DNA of 64,000 bases from Streptomyces roseirectus (lineage in GTDB: Bacteria; Actinomycetota; Actinomycetes; Streptomycetales; Streptomycetaceae): NCBI RefSeq assembly GCF_014489635.1, contig NZ_CP060828.1, positions 8,792,001 through 8,856,000 on the forward strand, read 5' to 3'. Position 1 is the first letter of the stretch, and the number at the start of each line of letters is the position of its first letter. Below are positions 1 through 7,763 of this stretch, piece by piece. Below the pieces are notes generated by a model. That model did no database searches. It worked only from the letters and a program-made list of their open reading frames with translations, and was not told the DNA's origin. The position numbers and the translations under genes were made by a program.

Positions 1-1622
1 CCGGAACGCGGCGTGTGCCGCACCGCCTTGCCGCTCGACGTCCGCGCGATCCGGCCCCGCCGCACGAACTCGATCCTGTCGGGCGTGATCCCCAGCTCGG
101 CCACGACCCGCGCGCGGATACGTGCCGTCGACGCCTGGCGCCCGGCCTCGTCCTGCCGCGCCGTCTCGACGACGAGCCCGAGCCGGCCGCCCTCGTCGCT
201 CCAGATCTGCTCGGCCAGGACGCCGTGGACGGGCAGTCCGGGCGTGTCCCGCACCACCGCCTCGATGTCGCTCGCCCAGTGGTTCGCGCCGAAGACGATG
301 ATCACCTCTTTCGTGCGGCCCACGACGTACAGCTCGCCGTCGTGCCACAGCCCCAGGTCCCCGGTCGCCACCCAGCCGCCCGGCAGGAGGACGCGACGGC
401 TCTCCTCGGGGCGCCGGTCGTACCCGCTGCTCGTGACGGACGCCCCCCGGACCTCGACGGCCCCGACCGTGCCGGGCGCGGCCGGGGCGCCGCCCGCGGT
501 GGTGAGCCGGACCTCGGTGCGCCGCACCGGCGTGCCCACACTGACCAGTTCCCGGCACGGCCCGGTGGACGCCGGCACGTACCGGCCCCGGCCGAGCGCG
601 TCCCGGTCGGCCCGCAGCACCTTGGTCGGCCGTCCGACCGGAGGGAAGGCGACCGCGAGGGTCGCCTCGGCCAGTCCGTAGGCCGGCAGGAACACGTCCG
701 CCGGCAGCCCGGCGGGCGCGTACCGCTCGACGAAGGCGTCCTGGAGCCGCCGGTCGACGGGTTCGGCGCCGTTCACCGCGATCCGCCAGCGGGACAGGTC
801 GAGCCCGTCCTGCGGTGCCGTGTCGCGCCGCAGGACGTACCGGTAGCCGGAGTCCGGGGCCATGGTGAAGGTCGCCCCGAGCCGCCCCATGGCCTGGATC
901 CACTGCCTCGGGTCGCGCAGGTAGTCCTCGGGCGTCAGCAGGTGGATGTCGACGTCGTGCAGCAGCGGCGTCAGGAAGGAGCCGACCAGCCCCATGTCGT
1001 GGAAGAGGGGCAGCCAGGCGCAGCCGACGTCGGCCGTGGTGAGGCGGGTGCCGTGGGCGATGGCCTCGACGCCGGCCGCCACGTTGCCGTGGCTGAGCAC
1101 GACGCCCCGGGGCTCGCTGCTGGTGCCCGAGGTGTACTGGACGACGGCCGGGTCCGACGCCGTCCGCGCGACGTGGGCCGCCCCCGGCTCGGCGACCTCC
1201 GCCACGAGGAGCACGTCAACGGCGTCGGCGTCGGTGTGGACCAGCCCCGGACCGAGCAGCGGGAGCGTCGCGGGAGCCGTCAGCACCGTGCGCACCCGGG
1301 AACGGCGCAGCGCGGCGGCCGTGCGCCGCAGGTAGGCGTCGGACGACCCGAAGGGCGCGGGGCCGGGCAGCGGCACCGCGACCGCGCCGGCCGCGAGGAC
1401 GCCGAAGAAGGCGCGCGCGAAGTCCACCGACGTCGGCAGGACGAGGGCGACCCGCTCGCCGGGCCGCACCCCGCGCGACAGCAGCCCCGCCGCCACCCGC
1501 CCGGCCTCGGCGAAGAGGTCGGCGTAGGACAGGGCGTCGCCGTCGCGGCCCCGGCGCAGGACGTGCACCCCCCGCCCGGAGCGCCGTGCGGCGACGTCGC
1601 CGAGCGCGGCGAACAGGGTCAC
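1..1622 (-). CDS. Fatty acyl-AMP ligase (FAAL), 3' end beyond window
   Basis: ANL-superfamily adenylating enzyme expected to activate a fatty acid as acyl-AMP and pass it to the ACP encoded just upstream. The protein begins VTLFAALGDVAARR. The adenylate P-loop reads YTSGTSSEPRG near residue 160, a FAAL-like form, and SHGNVAAG follows. A FAAL-style late motif (IVFGANHWASDIE) is present in the C-terminal part. GTG is chosen as start because it overlaps the ACP stop codon in a GTGA junction, which implies translational coupling. About 540 codons are visible and the gene continues past base 1, so the last part of the C-terminal domain is missing here. FAALs in such cassettes normally load an ACP rather than CoA; that is family knowledge, and the chain length of the substrate cannot be read. 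Confidence 0.9.
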   Translation of the reverse strand, partial: MTLFAALGDVAARRSGRGVHVLRRGRDGDALSYADLFAEAGRVAAGLLSRGVRPGERVALVLPTSVDFARAFFGVLAAGAVAVPLPGPAPFGSSDAYLRRTAAALRRSRVRTVLTAPATLPLLGPGLVHTDADAVDVLLVAEVAEPGAAHVARTASDPAVVQYTSGTSSEPRGVVLSHGNVAAGVEAIAHGTRLTTADVGCAWLPLFHDMGLVGSFLTPLLHDVDIHLLTPEDYLRDPRQWIQAMGRLGATFTMAPDSGYRYVLRRDTAPQDGLDLSRWRIAVNGAEPVDRRLQDAFVERYAPAGLPADVFLPAYGLAEATLAVAFPPVGRPTKVLRADRDALGRGRYVPASTGPCRELVSVGTPVRRTEVRLTTAGGAPAAPGTVGAVEVRGASVTSSGYDRRPEESRRVLLPGGWVATGDLGLWHDGELYVVGRTKEVIIVFGANHWASDIEAVVRDTPGLPVHGVLAEQIWSDEGGRLGLVVETARQDEAGRQASTARIRARVVAELGITPDRIEFVRRGRIARTSSGKAVRHTPRS

Positions 1623-1894
1623 GACACCGGCTCCGGGCCGGCCCGCTCGATCAGCCCGGCGACGGCGTCCGCGAACTCCCGCACGGTGCTCGTCTCGAAG
1701 ACGATGTGGTCCTCCACCTCGATGTCGTAGTGCTGCTCGATCCCCAGCACGATCTGGAGCGCGTGGATCGAGTCGAAGCGCGGCAGGGAGCGCAGGTCGG
1801 CGTCGGCGTCCACCTCCTCGACGGGCACGCGCAGTTGCTCGGCGACGAAGCGGCGGACCGTCTGTTCGATGTCGGTGACGTGCGGCTGTGACAT
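1619..1894 (-). CDS. Acyl carrier protein
   Basis: A stand-alone acyl carrier protein of 91 residues. The phosphopantetheine attachment serine lies in RFDSIHALQI near residue 41, the usual DS-x-x site, followed by an acidic helix (VEDHIVFETSTV). It sits between the desaturase gene (41 nt gap) and the FAAL gene (4-nt overlap). It is therefore the likely tether on which the fatty acyl chain made by the FAAL is presented to the desaturase and P450. The start is the ATG that gives a normal-length ACP (MSQPHVTDIE). An upstream in-frame extension is possible but would add nothing recognisable. Confidence 0.92.
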   Translation of the reverse strand: MSQPHVTDIEQTVRRFVAEQLRVPVEEVDADADLRSLPRFDSIHALQIVLGIEQHYDIEVEDHIVFETSTVREFADAVAGLIERAGPEPVS

Positions 1895-1935
1895 GGCGTG
1901 GTCGTGTCCTGTTCTGTGGGGCCGGCGGGTCGGGG

Positions 1936-3129
1936 TCAGCGGGCCAGGGCGCGCAGCTTGGCCTTGATGTCGCGTGGGGTCTCCAGCGAGTCGTCGTCCG
2001 CCAGGAGCCGCACGATCGACATCACCTTCGCGTCCGCGGCGTCCACCGAGTCGTGCTGGATCGTCTCGATGCGGCGGATGCCGGCCGTGGACGTGGAGTG
2101 CGGATAGAACAGGCCCGCCGGGTGCTTGACGCCGCCGCGCCGGTCGGCGAGCCAGATGTAGGCCATGCGCAGCGCGGCCGTCCGGTGGGCGGGGTCGCCG
2201 TCGCACAGCTCGCGCATGAACACGGAGAACGCGCGGCAGTGCCGGGCCTCGTCGCGGGCCAGGAGCCGCCAGATCTTGCGGATCACCGGCTCCCGCACAT
2301 GCGCCGCGAGCGCCTTGTAGAGGGCGGACGCCCGCGACTCCGAGATGACGTTCATCATGAGCGTGGCGGAGCGCACGTCGCCCTGCGGATACGGCTCCCG
2401 TTTGTAGAGCGCGTGCTTCGAACGGAGCTTGACCCCGATCCGGTCCAGATAGCGGGCCTGGATCAGCGAGTGCCGGGACTCCTCCGCGCCCCACTGCAAC
2501 GCCCAGGACGAGAAACTGGCCTCGCCCTGCCACTCCCGCAGGAAGTTGTGGGCGCCGGGCAGGGTGCCGAACTCGATCACGGCCGCCTCGGTGAGGAAGT
2601 CCACGGTCCGCTCGTCGAGCATGCCGTGCTCGATGCCGTCCAGGTCGACCTCGGTCCAGTCCCAGCGCGTCGTCTCGAACCAGTCGAAGATCCGGTTGAA
2701 CGTCATGTCGAGGTAGTAGTCGGTGTAGAGGTCGTCCGCCATCAGCGCGCGGTGGGCGCGCAGGGCCAGTTCGACCGAGGCGGTGAGCCCTTCGGGCGCG
2801 ACCGCGCCGGGCTTCACGAAGTCCTCGACGTCGAGCGCTTCCGCCCAGCCCGGCACCGGACCGGCCGTGCCGGGCCCGACGACGTACACCCGGGTCCGGT
2901 CGAACCGCGTGTGCGAGCGCAGCGCGCGGACGGCGGTCAGCGGCTCGGCGTCCGCGTCGAGCCACACCGCCGCGAGGTCGGCCGCCGGGTCGAGCTCGTG
3001 CAGGTAGCGCTGCCAGTCGGCGCGCGCGGGCCGGTCCACGGCGATGTCGCCGAAGGCGGGGACGGTGAGCCGCCCAGTGGGGGAGTCGGCGGTGGTCGGG
3101 GCCGGCAGGGCGATTCTGGGCGTGCTCAC
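1936..3129 (-). CDS. Diiron acyl-ACP desaturase-like protein with N-terminal receiver-like domain
   Basis: The C-terminal two thirds (about residues 140-390) is a ferritin-like diiron fold of the acyl-ACP desaturase type. All expected metal-ligand motifs are visible: an early Glu (AVIEFGTLPG), EESRH, a mid-protein Glu (NVISESRA) and DEARH. Such enzymes insert a double bond or hydroxylate a fatty acyl chain held on an ACP, using O2 and ferredoxin. Residues about 35-130 look like a degenerate response-regulator receiver: a beta-strand ending in LDAD, a YVVG strand, and a VEDFVKP stretch resembling the conserved ADDYLVKP of receivers. That fusion is unusual. The gene lies between P450 (63 nt) and ACP genes on the same strand. 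The exact oxidation product is unknown. Confidence 0.85.
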   Translation of the reverse strand: MSTPRIALPAPTTADSPTGRLTVPAFGDIAVDRPARADWQRYLHELDPAADLAAVWLDADAEPLTAVRALRSHTRFDRTRVYVVGPGTAGPVPGWAEALDVEDFVKPGAVAPEGLTASVELALRAHRALMADDLYTDYYLDMTFNRIFDWFETTRWDWTEVDLDGIEHGMLDERTVDFLTEAAVIEFGTLPGAHNFLREWQGEASFSSWALQWGAEESRHSLIQARYLDRIGVKLRSKHALYKREPYPQGDVRSATLMMNVISESRASALYKALAAHVREPVIRKIWRLLARDEARHCRAFSVFMRELCDGDPAHRTAALRMAYIWLADRRGGVKHPAGLFYPHSTSTAGIRRIETIQHDSVDAADAKVMSIVRLLADDDSLETPRDIKAKLRALAR

Positions 3130-3192
3130 GAGGGGCGTCCTCTCTGTGGATCCGCTGGGTCCGCTGTCCGTTCGCTGCTGGTCCGCTGCCGG

Positions 3193-4476
3193 TCAGCGCG
3201 GCCCGGTCTCCGCTGCGGTCTCCGCCGCGGGGCCGAGGAGCACGGGCAGCTCCTCGATGCTGTTGCTGACGAACGAGGGCACCGGCCGCACGGTCCACGT
3301 ACCGGCCGGCGCGAGCCGCACCTCGGGAAACCGGGTGAAGAACCCGGCCAGCGCCGTCTCCAACTGGAGGCGCGCCAGGTGGATCCCGACACAGAAGTGC
3401 GGCCCGTGTCCAAAGCCGAGGTGCCCGGCCTGCCGCCGGCGGACGTCGAAACGCTCCGCGTCCGCCCCGTGGTGCTCCGGGTCCCGGCCCGCCGAACCGA
3501 ACGACGCGAGGATGGCCTCGCCCCGGCGGATCGTCTCGCCGCCGATGACGACGTCCTCGGTCGGATACCGCATCGGGAACTGGTTCACCGCGCCGTTCCA
3601 GCGCATCGTCTCCTCGACCACGGCGCTCCACGGGACCTCCCCGGCGCGGACGGCCGCGAGCTGACCGGGGTGGGTGAGCAGCGCGTGGCAGGCGTTGACC
3701 AGGACGTTGATGACGCTCTGGTGGCCGGCGAAGAACATCAGCAGGATCATGCCGTGCAGTTCGCTGTCGGTGAGCCGGTCGTCGCCGGCCCGGCGCGCGG
3801 TGAGGAGCGCGCTGATCAGGTCGTCCCCGGGGGCCTCGCGGCGTTCCGCCACGATCTCCCGCAGCAGCGCCTCGATCCGCCCGTCGGTCTCCAGGACCTG
3901 TTCGGGAGTGTTGGTCGTACGGGTCTGCATGCCGGTGAGCACGTGCAGCAGCCGCCGCTTGCGCTGCGGGACGCCCAGCAGGTCCGAGATGACGGCCGTG
4001 GGGACGGGGTAGGCGAACGCCTTGCGGAAGTCCACGGCTCGCTCCTGCGGCCGGGCGGCGAGGCGGTCGAGGAGCGTGCCGACGAGGTGTTCCACCCCCG
4101 GACGCATGGCCTCCACCCGGGCCGGGGTGAGCGCCTGGTCGACCAGTCCGCGCAGTCGGCGGTGGTCCGCGCCGTGTGAGTTGATGACGCTGTCGGTCGC
4201 GACGAAGCCGATCAGCGGCCAGCCGTCCGGGACCTCGCCGCGCTGCGCCGCGCCCCAGTGCTCGATCCCCTTGGCGACCCGGGGATCCGTCAGCACCCGG
4301 CGCAGGTCCTCGTGACGCGGAATCGCCCATGCCCGCACGCCGCCGGGGAGTTCGACCGGGACGGCTCTGCCGGCCGCGCGCAGGCGGGCGTTCTCCGCGT
4401 GCTGGTCCGCGCCGTCGACGTCCAGCGCGAAGGGGCACCGGGATGTCTGGGCGGCGCCTTGCTCGGTCGGGTTCAC
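3193..4476 (-). CDS. Cytochrome P450
   Basis: A soluble bacterial P450 of 427 residues. The heme loop reads GFGHGPHFCVGIHLA with the Cys ligand near residue 361; the K-helix ExxR is EETMR. The I-helix carries AGHQS near residue 249 in place of the usual AGxxT, so a Ser may serve in proton delivery. The GTG start overlaps the hydrolase stop by 4 nt (GTGA), so the two genes are translationally coupled. Its position next to an ACP, FAAL and desaturase suggests it oxidises the ACP-bound acyl chain, like other ACP-dependent P450s; that substrate is inferred. The N-terminal CPFALDVDG stretch is common in actinobacterial P450s. Confidence 0.93.
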   Translation of the reverse strand: MNPTEQGAAQTSRCPFALDVDGADQHAENARLRAAGRAVPVELPGGVRAWAIPRHEDLRRVLTDPRVAKGIEHWGAAQRGEVPDGWPLIGFVATDSVINSHGADHRRLRGLVDQALTPARVEAMRPGVEHLVGTLLDRLAARPQERAVDFRKAFAYPVPTAVISDLLGVPQRKRRLLHVLTGMQTRTTNTPEQVLETDGRIEALLREIVAERREAPGDDLISALLTARRAGDDRLTDSELHGMILLMFFAGHQSVINVLVNACHALLTHPGQLAAVRAGEVPWSAVVEETMRWNGAVNQFPMRYPTEDVVIGGETIRRGEAILASFGSAGRDPEHHGADAERFDVRRRQAGHLGFGHGPHFCVGIHLARLQLETALAGFFTRFPEVRLAPAGTWTVRPVPSFVSNSIEELPVLLGPAAETAAETGPR

Positions 4477-5342
4477 GTGGTCTCCACCTGAGGGGGCGCG
4501 GCGTTTTCGGACGGCTCGTTCATGAGGAATCGCGTCACATCCGTGCTGAATTCCTCGTGTGCCTGGAAAAGGAATCCGTGACCGGTGTCGGGATAGATCT
4601 TCAGTTCCGCGTGCGGCAGGTGTGACGCCAGAATGCGGCTCTTTTCCGCGGCGACCATGATGTCGAATTCGCCGTGTGTGACGAAAGTCGGCTGGGTGAT
4701 GTCCGTCAGCTCCCGGGCGGCCGTCGGGTCAGGTGCTCCCCAGTCCGCCGCCGCCTCCAACTGGGCCCGCCAGGAGGGTTCGGCGACGCTCCCGCCGGGG
4801 CCCGGTGAGCGGCGGGACAGGCGGCGGATGTACTCGACGCCGTGCGCGCGGCCGGGCGCGGTCGGCGGGAAGAACAGGTGGACGAGGTCCTTGGGACTGA
4901 CCAGCTCCCTGGTGATGATCGAACGCACACGGCCCTCCGCCGCGAGGTCCACACCGGATCCGCGCGGCGCGGTGCCGGCGAGGACCAGACGGCGCACCAG
5001 ATCCGGCCGGATCCGTGCCAACGCCTGGGCCACATAACCGCCCAGGGAGAACCCCAGCACATCGACCCCGGTGAGCCGCGACGACGTCACGAATTCGGCG
5101 ATCCCCTCCGCCATCGCGGCCACTGTGTCCGGTGTCGTGCCGTCCGACAGGCCGATACCCCTGTTGTCGACGACGATCACGACACGGTCTTTCGCCAGCC
5201 TTTCGAGCAGCGCCGGATCCCACATGTCGATGGTGGCCCGGAAATGCGACAGGAGCAGCAGCGGCGGATTTCCCCCGCCGGCGCCGAGCCGGACATAGGC
5301 ATAGCGGTAGCCGCCGGGGGAGCGGGCGAAGAGCTTTTCCAT
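4473..5342 (-). CDS. Alpha/beta-fold hydrolase
   Basis: A 289-residue alpha/beta hydrolase. The nucleophile elbow is GFSLGG with Ser near residue 99. The acid is probably in HGEFDIMV and the catalytic His in DTGHGF near the C-terminus. The oxyanion region HFRATIDMWDP replaces the common HG motif. It is the first gene of the minus-strand lipid cassette and has a good ribosome site (GAAGGG) six bases before its ATG. In this context it may release or trim the modified acyl chain (thioesterase or esterase role), which is an inference. A role outside the pathway cannot be excluded. Confidence 0.85.
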   Translation of the reverse strand: MEKLFARSPGGYRYAYVRLGAGGGNPPLLLLSHFRATIDMWDPALLERLAKDRVVIVVDNRGIGLSDGTTPDTVAAMAEGIAEFVTSSRLTGVDVLGFSLGGYVAQALARIRPDLVRRLVLAGTAPRGSGVDLAAEGRVRSIITRELVSPKDLVHLFFPPTAPGRAHGVEYIRRLSRRSPGPGGSVAEPSWRAQLEAAADWGAPDPTAARELTDITQPTFVTHGEFDIMVAAEKSRILASHLPHAELKIYPDTGHGFLFQAHEEFSTDVTRFLMNEPSENAAPPQVETT

Positions 5343-5402
5343 GAAAAACCCTTCATCGGCATTGAGTATCTGTTGTCATCATGTGAGCAGATATCAGGCG
5401 AT

Positions 5403-5428
5403 CCGAAGCTAGCCCTGATCGTCTTCGG
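5403..5428. promoter_or_regulatory. Possible hairpin/operator upstream of the lipid cassette
   Basis: The short intergenic stretch between the ene-reductase and hydrolase genes is A/T-richer than its surroundings. It holds a 6-bp inverted repeat, CCGAAG and CTTCGG, spaced 14 nt apart, with the palindrome GCTAGC starting at the first arm. It could be a weak terminator for the upstream gene or an operator for the cassette. The arms are short, so the call is tentative. Confidence 0.3.
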
Positions 5429-5469
5429 GTGTCAACGATCAATACCGGCCAGCCACTTGCTCCGGCCGC

Positions 5470-6573
5470 TCAGCCCGCCGTGAGGAACGGATAGTCGTTG
5501 TAGCCCTCGGCGTCCGCCCCGTAGAAGAGCTCCGGCCGCGGGCCGTTCTCCGGGTGCGCGCCCTGCCAGCGTTCGACGAGGTCGGGGTTGGCGATGAGCG
5601 CCCGGCCCACCGCGACGGCGTCGGCATGGGCGGCGTCGATCAGGTGGGCCGCCTCCTCACGGGTGGTCGCCGAGGCCGGGCCGCTGTTGGCGATCAGCGG
5701 TCCGCCGAAGCGCCGGCGCAGCTCCCGCACCAGATCGCCGGCCGGCTCCTCGTGCAGGACGGAGAGGTAGGCGAGCCCCAGCGGCCGGAGCTGGTCGACC
5801 AGGGCGCCGTAGGTGGCGAGGACGTCGTCCCGGTCGGGCTCCAGGACGTCCAGGGAGCTGCTCTCGGGCGAGATGCGCAGCCCCACCCGTCCGGCGCCCA
5901 CGGCGTCCGCGACCGCCGTCACGGCCTCGACGGCGAAGCGGGCGCGGGCGTGCGGCGAGCCGCCGTACTCGTCCGTGCGCCGGTTGGTCGCGGGGGAGAG
6001 GAACTGGTGCAGCAGGAAGCCGTTCGCGCCGTGGAGTTCGACGCCGTCCATGCCCGCCCCGACCGCCCGGCGGGCCGCGTCGACGAAGCCGTCGACGGTC
6101 GCCCGTGCCTCCTCGGCGGTCAGGGCGTGGGGCACCGGGAAGGGCGGCGTGCCCTGCGGGGTGTGCGCCCGGCCCGGGAGCGCGACCGGGCTGGGGGCGA
6201 CGACGCGCAGGCCGTCGTTGGTGTCGGGGTGCGTGGCGCGCCCGCAGTGCATGAGCTGCATGACGATGCGGCCGCCCCGAGAGTGCACCGCCTCGGTCAC
6301 CCGGCGCCAGCCGGCCCCCTGCTCGTCCGTGGCGATGCCCGGTTGTCCGACGGAGACCCGTGACCCGGCGACCGGGTAGGTGCCCTCGGTGATGATCAGC
6401 CCGACGCTCGCCCGCTGCCGGTAGTGCTCCACCAGCAGGTCCCCCGGGACCCCGGAGGCACCCGACCGGAACCGGGTCAGCGGCGCCATGACAACGCGGT
6501 TGGCGAGCTGGATCTCACCGAGGGAGACCGGCGTGAAAAGGGCGGAATTCTTGGAAACGGACGACAGGCTCAT
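5470..6573 (-). CDS. Old Yellow Enzyme family NAD(P)H:flavin ene-reductase
   Basis: A 367-residue TIM-barrel FMN oxidoreductase of the OYE family. The N-terminal signature LFTPVSLGEIQLANRVVMAPLTRFR and the substrate-binding His/Asn pair in ELHGANGFLLHQFLSP are clear; NRRTDEYGGS follows. The FMN-phosphate region reads VAVGRALIANPDL. These enzymes reduce alkenes conjugated to carbonyl, nitro or similar groups. A strong AAGGAG site precedes the ATG. It is 78 nt downstream of the tandem SnoaL gene on the same strand, so both are probably transcribed from the promoter controlled by the divergent TetR. The pair looks like a detoxification or redox-stress module; the natural substrate is unknown. 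Confidence 0.93.
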   Translation of the reverse strand: MSLSSVSKNSALFTPVSLGEIQLANRVVMAPLTRFRSGASGVPGDLLVEHYRQRASVGLIITEGTYPVAGSRVSVGQPGIATDEQGAGWRRVTEAVHSRGGRIVMQLMHCGRATHPDTNDGLRVVAPSPVALPGRAHTPQGTPPFPVPHALTAEEARATVDGFVDAARRAVGAGMDGVELHGANGFLLHQFLSPATNRRTDEYGGSPHARARFAVEAVTAVADAVGAGRVGLRISPESSSLDVLEPDRDDVLATYGALVDQLRPLGLAYLSVLHEEPAGDLVRELRRRFGGPLIANSGPASATTREEAAHLIDAAHADAVAVGRALIANPDLVERWQGAHPENGPRPELFYGADAEGYNDYPFLTAG

Positions 6574-6651
6574 AGAACGGAACTCCTTCTGGAAATGAAA
6601 TGAGTGGAAGCGGCACGGGGGGCGACCCCGCGCTTCATGGCGAGGGCCGGG

Positions 6652-7581
6652 TCAGAACATCGTGTTGTCGTTGGCCGCCGTCTCCGGCACCTCCTGGAGC
6701 ACGTCCCAGTGCTCGACGACCTTCCCGTCCACCACCCGGAACAGGTCGACGATGGCCAGGCCCCGCAGCCCCGGTGCGGGCACGCCGTGGCTGTGGACGG
6801 CGACGACGTCGCCCTCGGCGACGAGCAGCTTCGGCGCCGAGACGGACAGCTGGGGAAACGCGTCGAAGTACGCGCCCAGCCAGGTCTTGGCCGCGTCCCG
6901 TCCGTCAGGGATGTTCGGGTTGTGCTGGTGGTACTCGGGCGTGTAGTACGTGTCGGCCGCCGCGGGGTTCTTGCGCACCAGCACCTGGTCGAAGACCTCG
7001 GCCACCAGCTTCTCGTGGTGCGGGGTCAGCCACGCGGGACCGGGCTCGTTCGTCTGCGGCCGGCTGACCGTGGAGAACATGTCGTTGCCGTTCGCGGTGG
7101 CCTCGGGCACCTCCTGCGCGACCTGCCAGTGCTCCGCGATCCGCCCGCCCCGGAACCGGAAGGTGTCGACGACGGCGGTGCCCCGCGTGCCCGGCGTCAG
7201 CACGAGGTGGGAGTGCGCGAGCACCAGATCCCCCTGCGCGATGACCCGCTGGACGCGGTACTCGGCGTCGGGGAACCGCGCGTGGACGGCGCCCCCGGCG
7301 TTCTTCAGGGCCTGCGCCCCGTCGGGCACGAACGGGCTGTGCTGGACGAGGTCCGGCCGCACATGGCGGTCCACGACCTGCGTGTCGCCGGCTTCGAAGA
7401 GCCCCTTCAGGACGGCCACGGCGACGGCCTTGTGGTGCTCGACACCGGAGCCGGCCTCCTGGGCGGAGGGCTCGCGGGACATGTCCGGCGCGGTGGCGGT
7501 CGGGGCGGTGCCGTCCGGCGTGAGTCCGGCGGCTGCGAGGACGTCGGCGAAGGCGGGTCCTGCGGGTGTGGTGGTGGTCAT
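6652..7581 (-). CDS. Tandem SnoaL-like (NTF2-fold) protein
   Basis: Two consecutive SnoaL/NTF2-like domains (roughly residues 45-165 and 185-305), each with the pattern HHK-x-V...F..VLV/LFEAGD...YRPDLVQHSP or EYHQHNPNIPDG, then a strand and FR...GKVVEHWDVLQEVPE. Both halves end in a similar N(D/G)NxMF sequence, which shows an internal duplication. Such ester-cyclase or isomerase-like folds bind small hydrophobic molecules. The start is placed at MTTTTPAGPAF because AGGAGCG precedes that ATG; longer readings lack a ribosome site. It is divergent from the TetR gene and upstream of the ene-reductase. No exact reaction can be assigned. Confidence 0.85.
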   Translation of the reverse strand: MTTTTPAGPAFADVLAAAGLTPDGTAPTATAPDMSREPSAQEAGSGVEHHKAVAVAVLKGLFEAGDTQVVDRHVRPDLVQHSPFVPDGAQALKNAGGAVHARFPDAEYRVQRVIAQGDLVLAHSHLVLTPGTRGTAVVDTFRFRGGRIAEHWQVAQEVPEATANGNDMFSTVSRPQTNEPGPAWLTPHHEKLVAEVFDQVLVRKNPAAADTYYTPEYHQHNPNIPDGRDAAKTWLGAYFDAFPQLSVSAPKLLVAEGDVVAVHSHGVPAPGLRGLAIVDLFRVVDGKVVEHWDVLQEVPETAANDNTMF

Positions 7582-7683
7582 GACGCTCCTGTCCGAGGTG
7601 TGGGGAAGCCCGGTGGCATGGGGAAGCCCGGGGGTAGGGAGCCCGGTCGAATTGCACGCCGAGCACTCACCACAGGAGAGCAC

Positions 7684-7728
7684 TAACTTTTCCGCAGTGT
7701 CAAGCTATACGGTGTGAAGTAACTTTAC
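7684..7728. promoter_or_regulatory. TetR operator region between divergent genes
   Basis: Positions 7714-7728 form a near-perfect 15-bp palindrome, GTGAAGTAACTTTAC, with one mismatched pair. Its core TAACTTT recurs as a half-site at 7684-7690. A perfect minus-strand TTGACA (7703-7698) lies between them and could be the -35 of the SnoaL/ene-reductase operon. TetR proteins normally bind such palindromes in the divergent region they share with their target, so this is the predicted operator. Confidence 0.65.
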
Positions 7729-7750
7729 GGCGTACCGGACAGTGACGCTG

Positions 7751-7756
7751 TATACT
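7751..7756 (+). promoter_or_regulatory. -10 element for leaderless tetR transcript
   Basis: TATACT lies eight bases before the GTG start of the TetR gene, so transcription would begin at or very near the start codon and the mRNA would be leaderless. No ribosome binding site is present in the short space. A good -35 is not visible. Confidence 0.6.
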
Positions 7757-7763
7757 CCGTGGC

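Noticed and set aside
1888..4179. Plus-strand 763-codon frame over the lipid cassette
   Set aside because: It is antisense to the desaturase and P450 genes, which have clear catalytic motifs; its own translation has none.
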